Below, piece by piece: positions 18,261 to 26,091 of a stretch of 64,000 nt of DNA (position 1 is its first letter; each line of letters begins with the position of its first letter). Both the position numbers and the translations under genes were made by a program. Under the pieces are notes generated by a model. That model was not told the origin of the DNA, made no database searches, and saw nothing but the letters and a program-made list of their open reading frames with translations. Source of the DNA: Bradyrhizobium sp. CCGUVB1N3 (lineage in GTDB: Bacteria > Pseudomonadota > Alphaproteobacteria > Rhizobiales > Xanthobacteraceae); NCBI RefSeq assembly GCF_024199925.1, contig NZ_JANADR010000001.1, positions 2,356,001-2,420,000 of the forward strand, given 5' to 3'.

Positions 18261-20174
18261 TTAATGCGCCACCTGCCGGTAGATCGCAGGCAACGCCGCG
18301 GGCAGCCGGCGGATGTTGCCGACGATCGCGTAACCGCCGCGCCCGAACAGGGTCGGAAAATAGGATTGCGCCGTCGCATCGACCGTCACGCCGAACACCG
18401 CAATGCCAAGCCGGCGCGCCTCCTGCACGGATTTGCGCGTGTCTTCGATCGCAAAGCGCCCCTCATAGTGATCGACATCGTTCGGCTTGCCGTCGGTCAG
18501 GACGAGCAGCAGCTTCTTGCGCTGCGGTTGGCGGGCGAGCCCGGCCGCGGCGTGACGCACTGCCGCGCCAATGCGCGTATAGTAACCGGGCTTCAGCGCG
18601 CCGATGCGGCGCTCGACTGCCCCGCTCATCGGCTCGCCGAACGCCTTGACCGTCTCGAGCCGTACCCAGGAGCGCCGTCGCGAGGTGAAGGTCAGGATGC
18701 AGTGTTGATCGCCGCAGGCCGAAAGCCCATGCGCGAGCACCAGAAGTGCTTCCTTCTCGACGTCGAGCACGCGGTGACCATCGACCCACGCATCCGTCGA
18801 TAGCGAGACATCGACCAGCAGCGTGACGGCGAGATCATGGCCCTGCGGCCGCATCGCCACATGGACGCGATCGAGCGCACCGCTGCCGGCGCGAAGGTCG
18901 CAACGCGCTCGCACCAGCGCGTCGAGATCGAAGTCGTGTCCGTCGGCTTGCGCGCGCATCAATTCGCGGCGCGGCCGCAACGCTTCGAACCGGCGCCGCA
19001 CCTGGCGGATGCGGCGGCGCATGGTCTCATCCGGTGCCCAGTTATCGCCGGTCTCGGACGCCGCAGCGGCAAGCACGCGGCAATGATCGGGCAGATAGGT
19101 TCCGCTACGATAATCCCACTCAGGATAGGTGAGGTCCGCGTTCAGCGGCGACGCGTCGAGGGCTTCCGGCGGCAGGTCGAGATCGAATTTGAGCCGGGTT
19201 GCGGGCTTGCCGCTGCGGCGGCCGAGCGTGATCTCATCGAGATCGTCAGCCGCCTTCTGCGCGTCCTCGTCCTCACTGTCGTCGGCGGGACGATCGACAT
19301 TGACCATCTCGGCCATTGCGAGGATCTTCTCGAAGCGGTTGAGCACGAAGGGATCGCGGCGGCTCGCATCCGCATCGCGCTCGCGGACAGCGAAGCGCTT
19401 GCGATCGTCCGCTGGCGCAGGTTCTGCGCCCTGTGCGTTCTCATCGTCGTTTGCGCCCGCGGACGAGAGCCCGCGCGTCCAGCAATCGCCCCACAGCGAG
19501 CACGGCAGAATGCAGCGATATCCGGGCGGCGCCCTTGCCGGCAGCGTGCCGGTGCCGGCCATGGCCTTCCACAAATTGCCTGAAGGTGGCTTGCCCGCGC
19601 CGAGCAAGGCAAGAACGATCTCTTCCATCTCCTGTTCGATGCGCGGCAGTGGCCGGCGCGGACGCGCCAGCGCCGTTGCCGCGGCGAGCTCCGCGTAGTC
19701 CTCCGCCAGTCCGGGAAACTGCGTGAGCACCCACACCGCCGTCTCGCTCGCCCGGCGCAGCATCAAGAGATCGCGCCGCAGCGGATCGACCTCGTCGATC
19801 GCCTCGACCGGCGCGGTCGCGAACCAGGCGGCGAGCCATCGATAGAGCGACGCATTCAGCGCGCGATCCTCGAAAATCGCGATGCGGTCCGGCAGAAAGA
19901 TGGTTGCGGCGTCACGCCCCGGCTGCTCAAGGCGCTCGTCGCCGAGCCCGATGCGCTGACGCCAGCCGAGCCTGTGGCCAGAGCGGCGCGCGCTGGCGCT
20001 CGCGATCTGCACGCCGGATTCGCCGCCGAGCGCGCGGAACATCACGGCGATCCGCGCGCGCACTTCTGCAAGCGATACCGCATGCCCGGCATGGACCGGA
20101 TAGCTCGCGGTGCCGCCGACCAGGCGATGCCAGGCACGGCCGACCGTCTCTTCCAGCTCGAGGAAGTCGAGCAT
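18261..20174 (-). CDS. norD: Nitric oxide reductase activation protein NorD (VWA protein)
   Basis: Cytoplasmic protein of 637 residues, the normal NorD length. The C-terminal third is a von Willebrand A domain with the metal-dependent adhesion motif DVSLS (about 455-459) and a TDGKPND strand. The long N-terminal part carries the acidic middle region (EDEDAQKAADDLDEI) common in NorD. With the AAA+ ATPase NorQ it is needed to insert the non-haem iron into NorB. It is the last gene of the nor operon, 9 bases after norQ, and is followed by the unrelated polyol regulon. Confidence 0.93.
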   Translation of the reverse strand: MLDFLELEETVGRAWHRLVGGTASYPVHAGHAVSLAEVRARIAVMFRALGGESGVQIASASARRSGHRLGWRQRIGLGDERLEQPGRDAATIFLPDRIAIFEDRALNASLYRWLAAWFATAPVEAIDEVDPLRRDLLMLRRASETAVWVLTQFPGLAEDYAELAAATALARPRRPLPRIEQEMEEIVLALLGAGKPPSGNLWKAMAGTGTLPARAPPGYRCILPCSLWGDCWTRGLSSAGANDDENAQGAEPAPADDRKRFAVRERDADASRRDPFVLNRFEKILAMAEMVNVDRPADDSEDEDAQKAADDLDEITLGRRSGKPATRLKFDLDLPPEALDASPLNADLTYPEWDYRSGTYLPDHCRVLAAAASETGDNWAPDETMRRRIRQVRRRFEALRPRRELMRAQADGHDFDLDALVRARCDLRAGSGALDRVHVAMRPQGHDLAVTLLVDVSLSTDAWVDGHRVLDVEKEALLVLAHGLSACGDQHCILTFTSRRRSWVRLETVKAFGEPMSGAVERRIGALKPGYYTRIGAAVRHAAAGLARQPQRKKLLLVLTDGKPNDVDHYEGRFAIEDTRKSVQEARRLGIAVFGVTVDATAQSYFPTLFGRGGYAIVGNIRRLPAALPAIYRQVAH

Positions 20175-20183
20175 CTGCTTCCC

Positions 20184-20999
20184 TCACCCGATCACGGCGC
20201 GCGCGACGTCGAGCAGCGCCGCCTTGACGTCGGCATCGTCGGTCAGCGGTTCGATCATGCCCGCCAGCACGGCGTCCGCGATGGAGGCCCCGGCTGCAAT
20301 CAATGTCGCGCAATAGACGACGAGCCGGGTCGAGACGCCCTCCTCCAGATCGTGACCCTTCAGCGCCCGCAGGCGAGCGGCAAGCTGGACCAGCGGCCGC
20401 ACGCGATCGGGCGCTAGCCCGCTTTCGACGGAGACCACCACGATCTCCTGCTCCGCCGGCAGGAAGCCGAACTCGATCGCGACGAAGCGCTGGCGCGTCG
20501 ACGGTTTCAGCGCTTTCAGGAGCGTCTGGTAGCCCGGGTTGTAGGAGACCACCAGCATGAAGCTTGCGGGCGCGACAAGCTCTTCGCCGGTGCGCTCGAG
20601 CGGCAGAATGCGGCGGTCGTCCGTGAGCGGATGCAGGACCACGGTAACGTCCTTGCGCGCCTCCACCACCTCGTCGAGATAGCAAATGCCGCCTTCCCGC
20701 ACCGCCCGCGTCAGCGGGCCGTCGGTCCACACGGTGTCGCCGCCCCTGAGCAGATAGCGTCCGGTGAGATCGGCCGCGGTGAGATCGTCGTGACAGGCGA
20801 CGGTATGGAGCGGCAATCCCAGGCGCGCCGCCATATGGGCGACGAAGCGCGTCTTGCCGCAGCCGGTCGGACCTTTGAGGAGAACCGGCAGGCGATGACG
20901 CCAGGCGTGCTCGAACAGCGCGCATTCGTTGCCGCTCGCGACATAGGCTGGAAGCTCAGGCACGGGCGCCATCACGGCGTGAAGTGCAGGTTTCATCAT
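20184..20999 (-). CDS. norQ: Nitric oxide reductase maturation ATPase NorQ (MoxR-type AAA+)
   Basis: AAA+ ATPase of 271 residues with Walker A GPTGCGKT (43-50), Walker B ICYLDEV and a sensor in VSYNPGYQ. It starts ATGATGAAA after GGAGAG. NorQ forms rings that act with the VWA protein NorD on the assembled NorBC complex to load FeB. The gene lies between norB (57-base gap) and norD, as in other norCBQD operons. Confidence 0.94.
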   Translation of the reverse strand: MMKPALHAVMAPVPELPAYVASGNECALFEHAWRHRLPVLLKGPTGCGKTRFVAHMAARLGLPLHTVACHDDLTAADLTGRYLLRGGDTVWTDGPLTRAVREGGICYLDEVVEARKDVTVVLHPLTDDRRILPLERTGEELVAPASFMLVVSYNPGYQTLLKALKPSTRQRFVAIEFGFLPAEQEIVVVSVESGLAPDRVRPLVQLAARLRALKGHDLEEGVSTRLVVYCATLIAAGASIADAVLAGMIEPLTDDADVKAALLDVARAVIG

Positions 21000-21056
21000 G
21001 TCTCTCCGGTATTTCTCTTGAGGGGGTGGCCGCGACTTGCGCGGCCGCCATCACGC

Positions 21057-22403
21057 CTATTCGGCGGGTTGCAGTGCGCCGGGGATGACCGCCTGCTTCT
21101 CGCGCCCGGGCACCAGCACGGCCCAGACGAACATCACCGCGGAGATCACCACGAACACGCCGGAGCCGAGCCGGATCCAGTAGAAGAACGCCAGCTGGTC
21201 CTGCACATCCATGTAGCTCTGGCCAAGCACGCGCTGGAGATGGACCTGGATCACGCCGGCAAAGGTCAGCGCAAAGGTCATCACCATCATGGCCGTGCAC
21301 ATGATCCAGAAGCTCGTCATGCTGAGCCACTGGTTGTAGGGCGCGCGCTCTTTCAGCTGCGGGATGGCGTAGGCCATCATCGCCAGATTCAGCATTACAT
21401 AGGCGCCGAAGAAGGCGAGATGCCCATGCGCCGCGGTCACCTGGGTGCCGTGGGTGTAGTAGTTCACCGAGGACAGCGTGTGCAGGAAGCCCCAGACACC
21501 CGCGCCAAGGAATGCCATCACCGAGCAGCCAACCGACCACAACAGCGCGGCGCGGTTCGGATGCCTGCGTCCGGCCTTCCAGGTCATCTGCACCGTGAAG
21601 ATCACCATGGTGAAGAAGGGCGCGACTTCCAGCGTCGAGAACAGCGAACCGATCCACTGCCAGTAACCGGGGGCGCCGATCCAGTAGAAGTGGTGGCCGG
21701 TGCCGAGGATGCCGGAGAACAGGGCGAGACCGATGATGACATAGAGCCATTTCTCGACGACCTCGCGATCGATGCCGTTGAGCTTGATCATGAGGAAGGC
21801 GAGCACCGAAGCCATGATCAGCTCCCAGACGCCCTCGACCCAGAGGTGGACGACATACCACCAGTACATCTTGTCGACCGAGAGATTGGCCGGGTTGTAG
21901 AAGGCGAACAGGAAGAAGATCGCAACGCCCCACAGGCCGAACAGCAGGATGTTCGTGACCGTGGTCTTGCGTCCCTTCAACGCCGTCATCGTCACGTTGA
22001 ACAGGAACATCAAGCATACGACGACGATGCCGACCTTGATGATGAAGGGCTGCTCGAGGAATTCGCGGCCTTCGTGATAGTGAAAGAGATAGCCGACCAC
22101 CGCGATGCCGGCGGCACAGAAGAACATCCAGAACTGGATTTTTGCGAGCAACGGGCTGAACAGCTCGGTCTCGGTTTCCTCCGGCAGAAGATAGTAGGTC
22201 GCGCCCATGAAGCCGATCAGCGACCACACGATCAGCGCGTTGGTGTGGATCATCCTGACGATGTTGAATGGCAGGATGACGGACAGGGTGTTGGGCAGGA
22301 CGTAGATGGTTCCGGCGACAAGGCCGAACGTGACCTGCGCCAGGAACAGCGTCAGCGCGCCGTAGAAATACAGCATCGCGACTTTCTGGGTCTGATATTT
22401 CAT
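21057..22403 (-). CDS. norB: Nitric oxide reductase large subunit NorB (cNOR)
   Basis: Twelve-helix haem-copper-family subunit of 448 residues that reduces 2 NO to N2O at a haem b3-FeB centre. All ligands can be placed: low-spin haem b at H53 and H328, haem b3 at H326, FeB at H186, H237 and H238, with the FeB glutamate E190 in HLWVEGVWE. The spacings equal those known for Pseudomonas NorB (207/211/258/259/347/349). The protein lacks the extra N-terminal quinol-oxidising extension of qNOR, in keeping with a separate NorC. The gene follows norC by 34 bases. Confidence 0.97.
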   Translation of the reverse strand: MKYQTQKVAMLYFYGALTLFLAQVTFGLVAGTIYVLPNTLSVILPFNIVRMIHTNALIVWSLIGFMGATYYLLPEETETELFSPLLAKIQFWMFFCAAGIAVVGYLFHYHEGREFLEQPFIIKVGIVVVCLMFLFNVTMTALKGRKTTVTNILLFGLWGVAIFFLFAFYNPANLSVDKMYWWYVVHLWVEGVWELIMASVLAFLMIKLNGIDREVVEKWLYVIIGLALFSGILGTGHHFYWIGAPGYWQWIGSLFSTLEVAPFFTMVIFTVQMTWKAGRRHPNRAALLWSVGCSVMAFLGAGVWGFLHTLSSVNYYTHGTQVTAAHGHLAFFGAYVMLNLAMMAYAIPQLKERAPYNQWLSMTSFWIMCTAMMVMTFALTFAGVIQVHLQRVLGQSYMDVQDQLAFFYWIRLGSGVFVVISAVMFVWAVLVPGREKQAVIPGALQPAE

Positions 22404-22437
22404 CTCGGGCTCTCTGTCTTGAGGGAATGTTGAGCGC

Positions 22438-22890
22438 TCAACCGGCCTTGTTCGGCGGCCAATCCTGGCGCTTGATGGTGCTCACCCATTGCAGGAAGTC
22501 GGCGAGATCATCGAGCTCCTGGTCGGTGAGGTTGAACTGCGGCATCTGGCGCCGGCCGGGCGCGCCGGACGGCTGCGACTGCATCCAGGCTTTCAGCGTC
22601 TCGCGAGCACCGGCAGGATCTTCCTTGCCGCCCCAGCGGTCCCAGACGTTGCCAACCTCAGGTGCGAAATAGGCGCCCTCGCCCAAAAGCGTGTGGCAAT
22701 TGATGCAGGAGTTCCTCTCCCAGACATGCTTACCGCGCGCGACGGACGCCGTCAGCGTGGCAGCATCGGTCGAGCTTGTGGCCATGTAGTAGTGGCTGTG
22801 CGCGGTCAGCCCCAGGAAGATGGCGAAGAAAAAGGCCGATCCGCCGTAGAAGACGTTTCGAGCGGCCGACTTGGTCAGGCGTTCAGCCAT
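22438..22890 (-). CDS. norC: Nitric oxide reductase cytochrome c subunit NorC
   Basis: Membrane-anchored cytochrome c of 150 residues that passes electrons from periplasmic cytochrome c to NorB. One N-terminal helix (about 14-30) serves as anchor, followed by the haem site C62-I-N-C65-H66 and the probable methionine ligand M116 in RRQMPQF. ATG 22890 is the family start. A 110-base gap to norF carries an FNR-like site, so norCBQD can have its own promoter in addition to the one before norE. Confidence 0.95.
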   Translation of the reverse strand: MAERLTKSAARNVFYGGSAFFFAIFLGLTAHSHYYMATSSTDAATLTASVARGKHVWERNSCINCHTLLGEGAYFAPEVGNVWDRWGGKEDPAGARETLKAWMQSQPSGAPGRRQMPQFNLTDQELDDLADFLQWVSTIKRQDWPPNKAG

Positions 22891-22964
22891 TGCCAATCCT
22901 TTTCGTGTTGAGACCCGTCGAGAAAAGCGGTGACGATATTTTGCCGATCGGCGAGCGCTGCTCT

Positions 22965-22978
22965 TTGTTGCGGCGCAA
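22965..22978. promoter_or_regulatory. FNR/NnrR/FixK-like site upstream of norC
   Basis: TTGTTGCGGCGCAA has the TTG-N8-CAA form of Crp/Fnr-family sites; one arm is exact (TTGCG on the minus strand) and the other degenerate. Its centre is about 81 bases upstream of norC, a usual distance for an activator of a nor promoter. Confidence 0.5.
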
Positions 22979-23000
22979 TGAGTGCAACGATGCGCAACGA

Positions 23001-23258
23001 TCAGATCAGGGCGACGGCCGCGGAAGCCAGCCAGGCAAACAGCACGAGGATGACGATCCACGCGCTCACCAGCCCGCGCCACAGCGCCGGCGCGGCGCGC
23101 AGATCGAGATAGTCGAGCGCGATCCGGCGGCCCTTGACTGCGGCCAGGGCGAGCACCACGGCGTTGGCGACAAGCGCGCGCGGCACGAGCCAGGGCACCA
23201 GCACGGTTGTGATCGCAAGCCCGATCAGCGCGGCCCAAGTTGCGTCGAGACGGTTCAT
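23001..23258 (-). CDS. norF: NorF-like small membrane protein
   Basis: Integral membrane protein of 85 residues with two to three helices (about 6-25, 27-45 and 62-84). Size and position between norE and norC match norF, whose product helps nitric oxide reductase reach full activity in other denitrifiers; it also resembles cytochrome oxidase subunit IV-type proteins. ATG 23258 overlaps the norE stop (TGATG), so the two are translationally coupled. Assignment rests on context and topology, because such small proteins are poorly conserved. Confidence 0.75.
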   Translation of the reverse strand: MNRLDATWAALIGLAITTVLVPWLVPRALVANAVVLALAAVKGRRIALDYLDLRAAPALWRGLVSAWIVILVLFAWLASAAVALI

Positions 23259-23833
23259 CACCGCACCAGATAGACGATCGGGAACAAGACGATCCAGATG
23301 AGGTCGACCATGTGCCAGAACGCCGTTCCTGTCTCGACGCTCACAGCTTCCGCGCGCCGGCAGACCACGGCGAGGATCACGATGCCGAGACCAACATGCA
23401 GGAGGTGAAAGCCGGTCAGGAGGAAATACAGCGTGAAGAACGGGCTGGTTTCGAGACCGATGCCGCGGCCGATCTCCTGCGCATACTCCATCAGCTTGAT
23501 CGCAATGAAGACGCCCCCAAGCGCCATGGCACCGAGCAGCCAACGGCGCGCGATCCGTCTCGCCCCGTTCCGCGCGGCTTGCGTGCCGCGCGCGGCCGCC
23601 CAACTGCTGGTCACCAGGACCACGGTGTTCATGCCGGCAAGCCCCGACTCGAGCGCCGCCTGCCCGGAGGCGAACAGCGCCGGCTGCACGAGCCGGGCGA
23701 TTGCGAAGGCGCCCAGGAACAGCCCGAAGGCAGCAAGCTCGCTGAAGATCAGCACCCAGATCATGGGATCGCCGGGCAGATCCTCGAGGATGCCCCAGCT
23801 ACTTCCCTGCTGCTCGTAGTCCGTTGCCGACAT
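23258..23833 (-). CDS. norE: NorE, cytochrome c oxidase subunit III-like protein
   Basis: Membrane protein of 191 residues with five helices and the subunit III pattern: WGILEDLPGDPMIWVLIFSEL at the N-terminus, GFHLLHVGLG and FWHMVDLIWI near the end. NorE supports NO reductase activity, probably at assembly, and is not catalytic. ATG 23833 is the family start; the frame stays open for 73 codons upstream without likeness to subunit III. It is the first gene of the nor operon and has a strong FNR-type palindrome about 64 bases upstream. Confidence 0.88.
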   Translation of the reverse strand: MSATDYEQQGSSWGILEDLPGDPMIWVLIFSELAAFGLFLGAFAIARLVQPALFASGQAALESGLAGMNTVVLVTSSWAAARGTQAARNGARRIARRWLLGAMALGGVFIAIKLMEYAQEIGRGIGLETSPFFTLYFLLTGFHLLHVGLGIVILAVVCRRAEAVSVETGTAFWHMVDLIWIVLFPIVYLVR

Positions 23834-23889
23834 CCGGTCCCCGCAAAACGCGATGCCGGGATGCAATATCGCGCAGGGGCGCGTCGCAA

Positions 23890-23905
23890 TTTGTCGGCGG
23901 ACAAA
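23890..23905. promoter_or_regulatory. FNR/NnrR-type palindrome upstream of norE
   Basis: TTTGTC-GGCG-GACAAA is a perfect inverted repeat with the 5-4-5 geometry (TTGTC-N4-GACAA) of the Crp/Fnr family. It is centred about 64 bases upstream of the norE ATG, consistent with nitric-oxide- or low-oxygen-dependent activation. It also lies about 108 bases upstream of the divergent small ORF at 24006. Confidence 0.72.
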
Positions 23906-24005
23906 CTGGAGGCAGCTTTCGCGCTGTTTGCGCCATCGCAACGTCGGTGATGGCGGCAGTCGGCAGAATGCCGTTGAGGTTCCATCATTTTCGCGAAGGC
24001 CAACC

Positions 24006-24182
24006 ATGAGCGAGGCGCAACTAGGTCTGATGACCGCAACCCCCATCATCATCCTGTTCGCCGCAGCGCTCCGGCGGATGGGCGTGCTGTCGACGGCGGC
24101 GACCGTATCTGCGGTCTGCCTGTCGGTCGCGAAGTGGTGCTGTTCACGACGCAGTAGTCGAGGTGCGTGGAGTTCACCTTGA
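24006..24182 (+). CDS. Possible small membrane protein or gene remnant
   Basis: A 58-codon ORF with an ATG preceded by GAAGG at a proper distance. The first half (EAQLGLMTATPIIILFAAALRRMGVL) could be a membrane helix, while the second half (CCSRRSSRGAW) is low in hydrophobicity and looks like out-of-frame sequence, as if a longer gene had been truncated. It is divergent from norE and shares its promoter region. From 24183 to the cupin gene at 24358 I see no gene; a 61-codon minus-strand ORF (24174-24359) overlaps the cupin start and is doubtful. I do not recognise either. Confidence 0.3.
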   Translation: MSEAQLGLMTATPIIILFAAALRRMGVLSTAATVSAVCLSVAKWCCSRRSSRGAWSSP

Positions 24183-24357
24183 ATTCAGCAAATCGGCCAT
24201 GAACGGCCGAAGGAGATCCTGCGACGCTTTCTTCGCGCCGTCGGACAACAACATCAAGAGTTCCACCGCCACCTGCCGGACGGCGCCACTCATCCTCCTT
24301 GGCTTATCGCCGTAGCGCGCTAATATTCGCAGTCGCTCGCTACCCGATGGGTCCGCC

Positions 24358-24783
24358 ATGCCTCAGATCATCAATCTTGGCGCACTGCAGCTGACGTTTC
24401 TGCAGAGCAAGGACGATACCGGCGGCAGTCTCGATCTGTTCGAGATGACGCTGCAGCCCAACGCGCGCATGCCGATCCCTCATTATCACGATCGCTGGGA
24501 CGAAACGATCTATGGCCTCAGCGGCATCTCGACCTGGCGGATCGATGGAAAAGACACCGACGTGGCGCCGGGCGAGACCGTGTTCATCAGGCGCGGCGTG
24601 GTGCACGGCTTCGTCAATCGTTCGGCCCGACCGGCGACCTGCCTGTGCATGCTCAGCCCAGGCGTGCTTGGTCCGCAATACTTCAAGGAAATGGCCGCCC
24701 TGCTCTCGGCCGGCACGCCTGATCCGGCAAGAATGAAGGAAACGATGCTGCGCTACGGGTTGGTTCCAGTGCTGCAGTCCTGA
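24358..24783 (+). CDS. Single-domain cupin protein
   Basis: Small beta-barrel protein of 141 residues. The cupin metal-site motifs are present: H42-x-H44-x4-E49 (HYHDRWDE) and H83 in GVVHGF, so it is probably a metal-binding cupin. The C-terminal helical tail (YFKEMAALLSAG...MLRYGLVP) is typical of the quercetin-dioxygenase-like cupins annotated in rhizobia, for which no single activity is established. No operon partner: the nearest plus-strand gene is 300 bases away. Confidence 0.82.
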   Translation: MPQIINLGALQLTFLQSKDDTGGSLDLFEMTLQPNARMPIPHYHDRWDETIYGLSGISTWRIDGKDTDVAPGETVFIRRGVVHGFVNRSARPATCLCMLSPGVLGPQYFKEMAALLSAGTPDPARMKETMLRYGLVPVLQS

Positions 24784-25084
24784 AGCAAGAGCGCCGGCAC
24801 TCGCCGAGCCGACGGTTAACGGTGGTGCTCAAGCGCGCTTTTGCTCGGCGCGGACGAGACATGTCCCCGCAATCGTCCGTGCTTGATCTCCTGCAATGGC
24901 TCTGTTTGGATGGATTCCATTCGGCGCTTCATTTTCGAATAGTCTGATTTTTTGGAATCGAAATGCTGCTTGCTGCGTTGTCGATTGCCTTTGTGTCGAC
25001 CACTCCGTGTGTTCCGCGTCGGGGCCGCCGCACCCGTGAAAACGCCCACGCCGGCGCGCGCTGCGTTGACTCGAACTCACTTTC
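24784..25084. other. Intergenic region, no gene seen
   Basis: About 300 bases between the cupin and the Crp-like gene. A slightly AT-rich patch (about 24925-24970) may hold the promoter of the regulator gene. I see no convincing ORF, stem-loop or repeat; minus-strand ORFs here lack codon structure. Confidence 0.5.
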
Positions 25085-25948
25085 ATGGATGCTAGCCAGC
25101 GTCGTTCCTGGGTTGCTCGTTCACCAAGAGGCATCGTGACCGTTCACCGCACCGGCATTGGGAATCGGCTTCTGGCGGCGTTGCCGCCCGAGGATTTGGG
25201 CTTGCTCACGCCTCACTTCCAGAAGGTCTCTTTCGAACCCGACGCCGTCCTGGTGCGGTCGGGCGACGAGCTCGACCCGGTATATTTTCCCCACAGCGGC
25301 GCGATCGCCTTCATGCTCGATATGCCCGACGGGCAAACGGTCGCAACCACGTTGATGGGACGGGAAGGCGCTTTGGCCTCGTTCTCCGTGCTCGGTCCGT
25401 CGCTTTCATCGGTGACAGCGACTGCTCGCTTGGCCGGCACGGCATCGCTGATATCAGCTGCGAAGTTCCGGGCGGCCTACGCGCGGAGCGCAGCCATCAG
25501 GCATGTCGTGCAGGTCCACGCTCGCGCGCTGTTGCTACAGCTCCAGCACGTCGCCGCCTGCAACGCGCTCCATCGGGTGGATGGCCGTATGGCACGGTGG
25601 CTACTGCAACTGCACGACCGCGTTCCCGATGATCACCTTCCCGTGACGCAGGAGGCGCTTGCGCAATTGCTCGGAGTGCGGCGGACGACCGTGACCCTGA
25701 CGATGAGCAAGCTTCGCGCGGCGGGCGCCATCCCGTCCGACCGGCGTGGCTTCGTAGAGATCCACCGGGCGCGGCTGGAGATGGTCGCATGCGAGTGCTA
25801 CGCGCTCATGCAGCGCAACATCGATCGGATGTATTGCCAGGAATTGTCGGCGCCGCAACCTGCCTTTGCGCCATTCCAGGACAGCTCCCTTGTCGCCTTC
25901 GACGAAGCGGGCACCGAACCCAGAGCCGCTTCGCGCGAGCGAAAATGA
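25085..25948 (+). CDS. Crp/Fnr-family transcriptional regulator
   Basis: Regulator of up to 287 residues. A cyclic-nucleotide-binding-like beta-roll (about 25-130: FEPDAVLVRSGDELDPVYFPHSG and LMGREGALASFSVLG) is followed by a long helix and a C-terminal winged helix with HTH motif LLGVRRTTVTLTMSKL. The cysteine cluster of oxygen-sensing FNR is missing, so it is not a direct iron-sulfur oxygen sensor. The first ATG is used; the GTG at 25136 is an alternative nearer the family start. Its closeness to a nor operon with FNR-type sites is suggestive, but the sequence does not look like NnrR/DNR, so I keep the roles apart. Confidence 0.85.
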   Translation: MDASQRRSWVARSPRGIVTVHRTGIGNRLLAALPPEDLGLLTPHFQKVSFEPDAVLVRSGDELDPVYFPHSGAIAFMLDMPDGQTVATTLMGREGALASFSVLGPSLSSVTATARLAGTASLISAAKFRAAYARSAAIRHVVQVHARALLLQLQHVAACNALHRVDGRMARWLLQLHDRVPDDHLPVTQEALAQLLGVRRTTVTLTMSKLRAAGAIPSDRRGFVEIHRARLEMVACECYALMQRNIDRMYCQELSAPQPAFAPFQDSSLVAFDEAGTEPRAASRERK

Positions 25949-26037
25949 CGCCTGTCCTCGATCCGATCAGCCTGACATAGCAAACAGGCCGCGCGCGCCG
26001 TTGGCGTGCCGGCGGCGTTGCGCAAAATAGGGGAAGC

Positions 26038-26072
26038 GGGTGGGCACCGCGCTGACGCGCCCGTGCCCACCC
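26038..26072. terminator. Inverted-repeat terminator between convergent genes
   Basis: GGGTGGGCAC and GTGCCCACCC pair perfectly around a GC-rich loop that itself contains GCGC/GCGC pairing. It lies between the plus-strand Crp gene (ending 25948) and the minus-strand permease gene (ending 26092) and can serve both. The sequence matches a dispersed Bradyrhizobium repeat type that I recall (GGGTGGGCA...GCCCACCC). Confidence 0.65.
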
Positions 26073-26091
26073 TACGCGCCGATCGCGCCCC

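Noticed and set aside
24174..24359. 61-codon minus-strand ORF
   Set aside because: Its start overlaps the cupin start on the other strand and the product matches nothing I know.
25085..25948. NnrR/DNR regulator of the nor operon
   Set aside because: It is a Crp/Fnr protein close to nor, but its opening and HTH do not look like NnrR and no FNR cysteines are present; two other genes' worth of sequence separates them.
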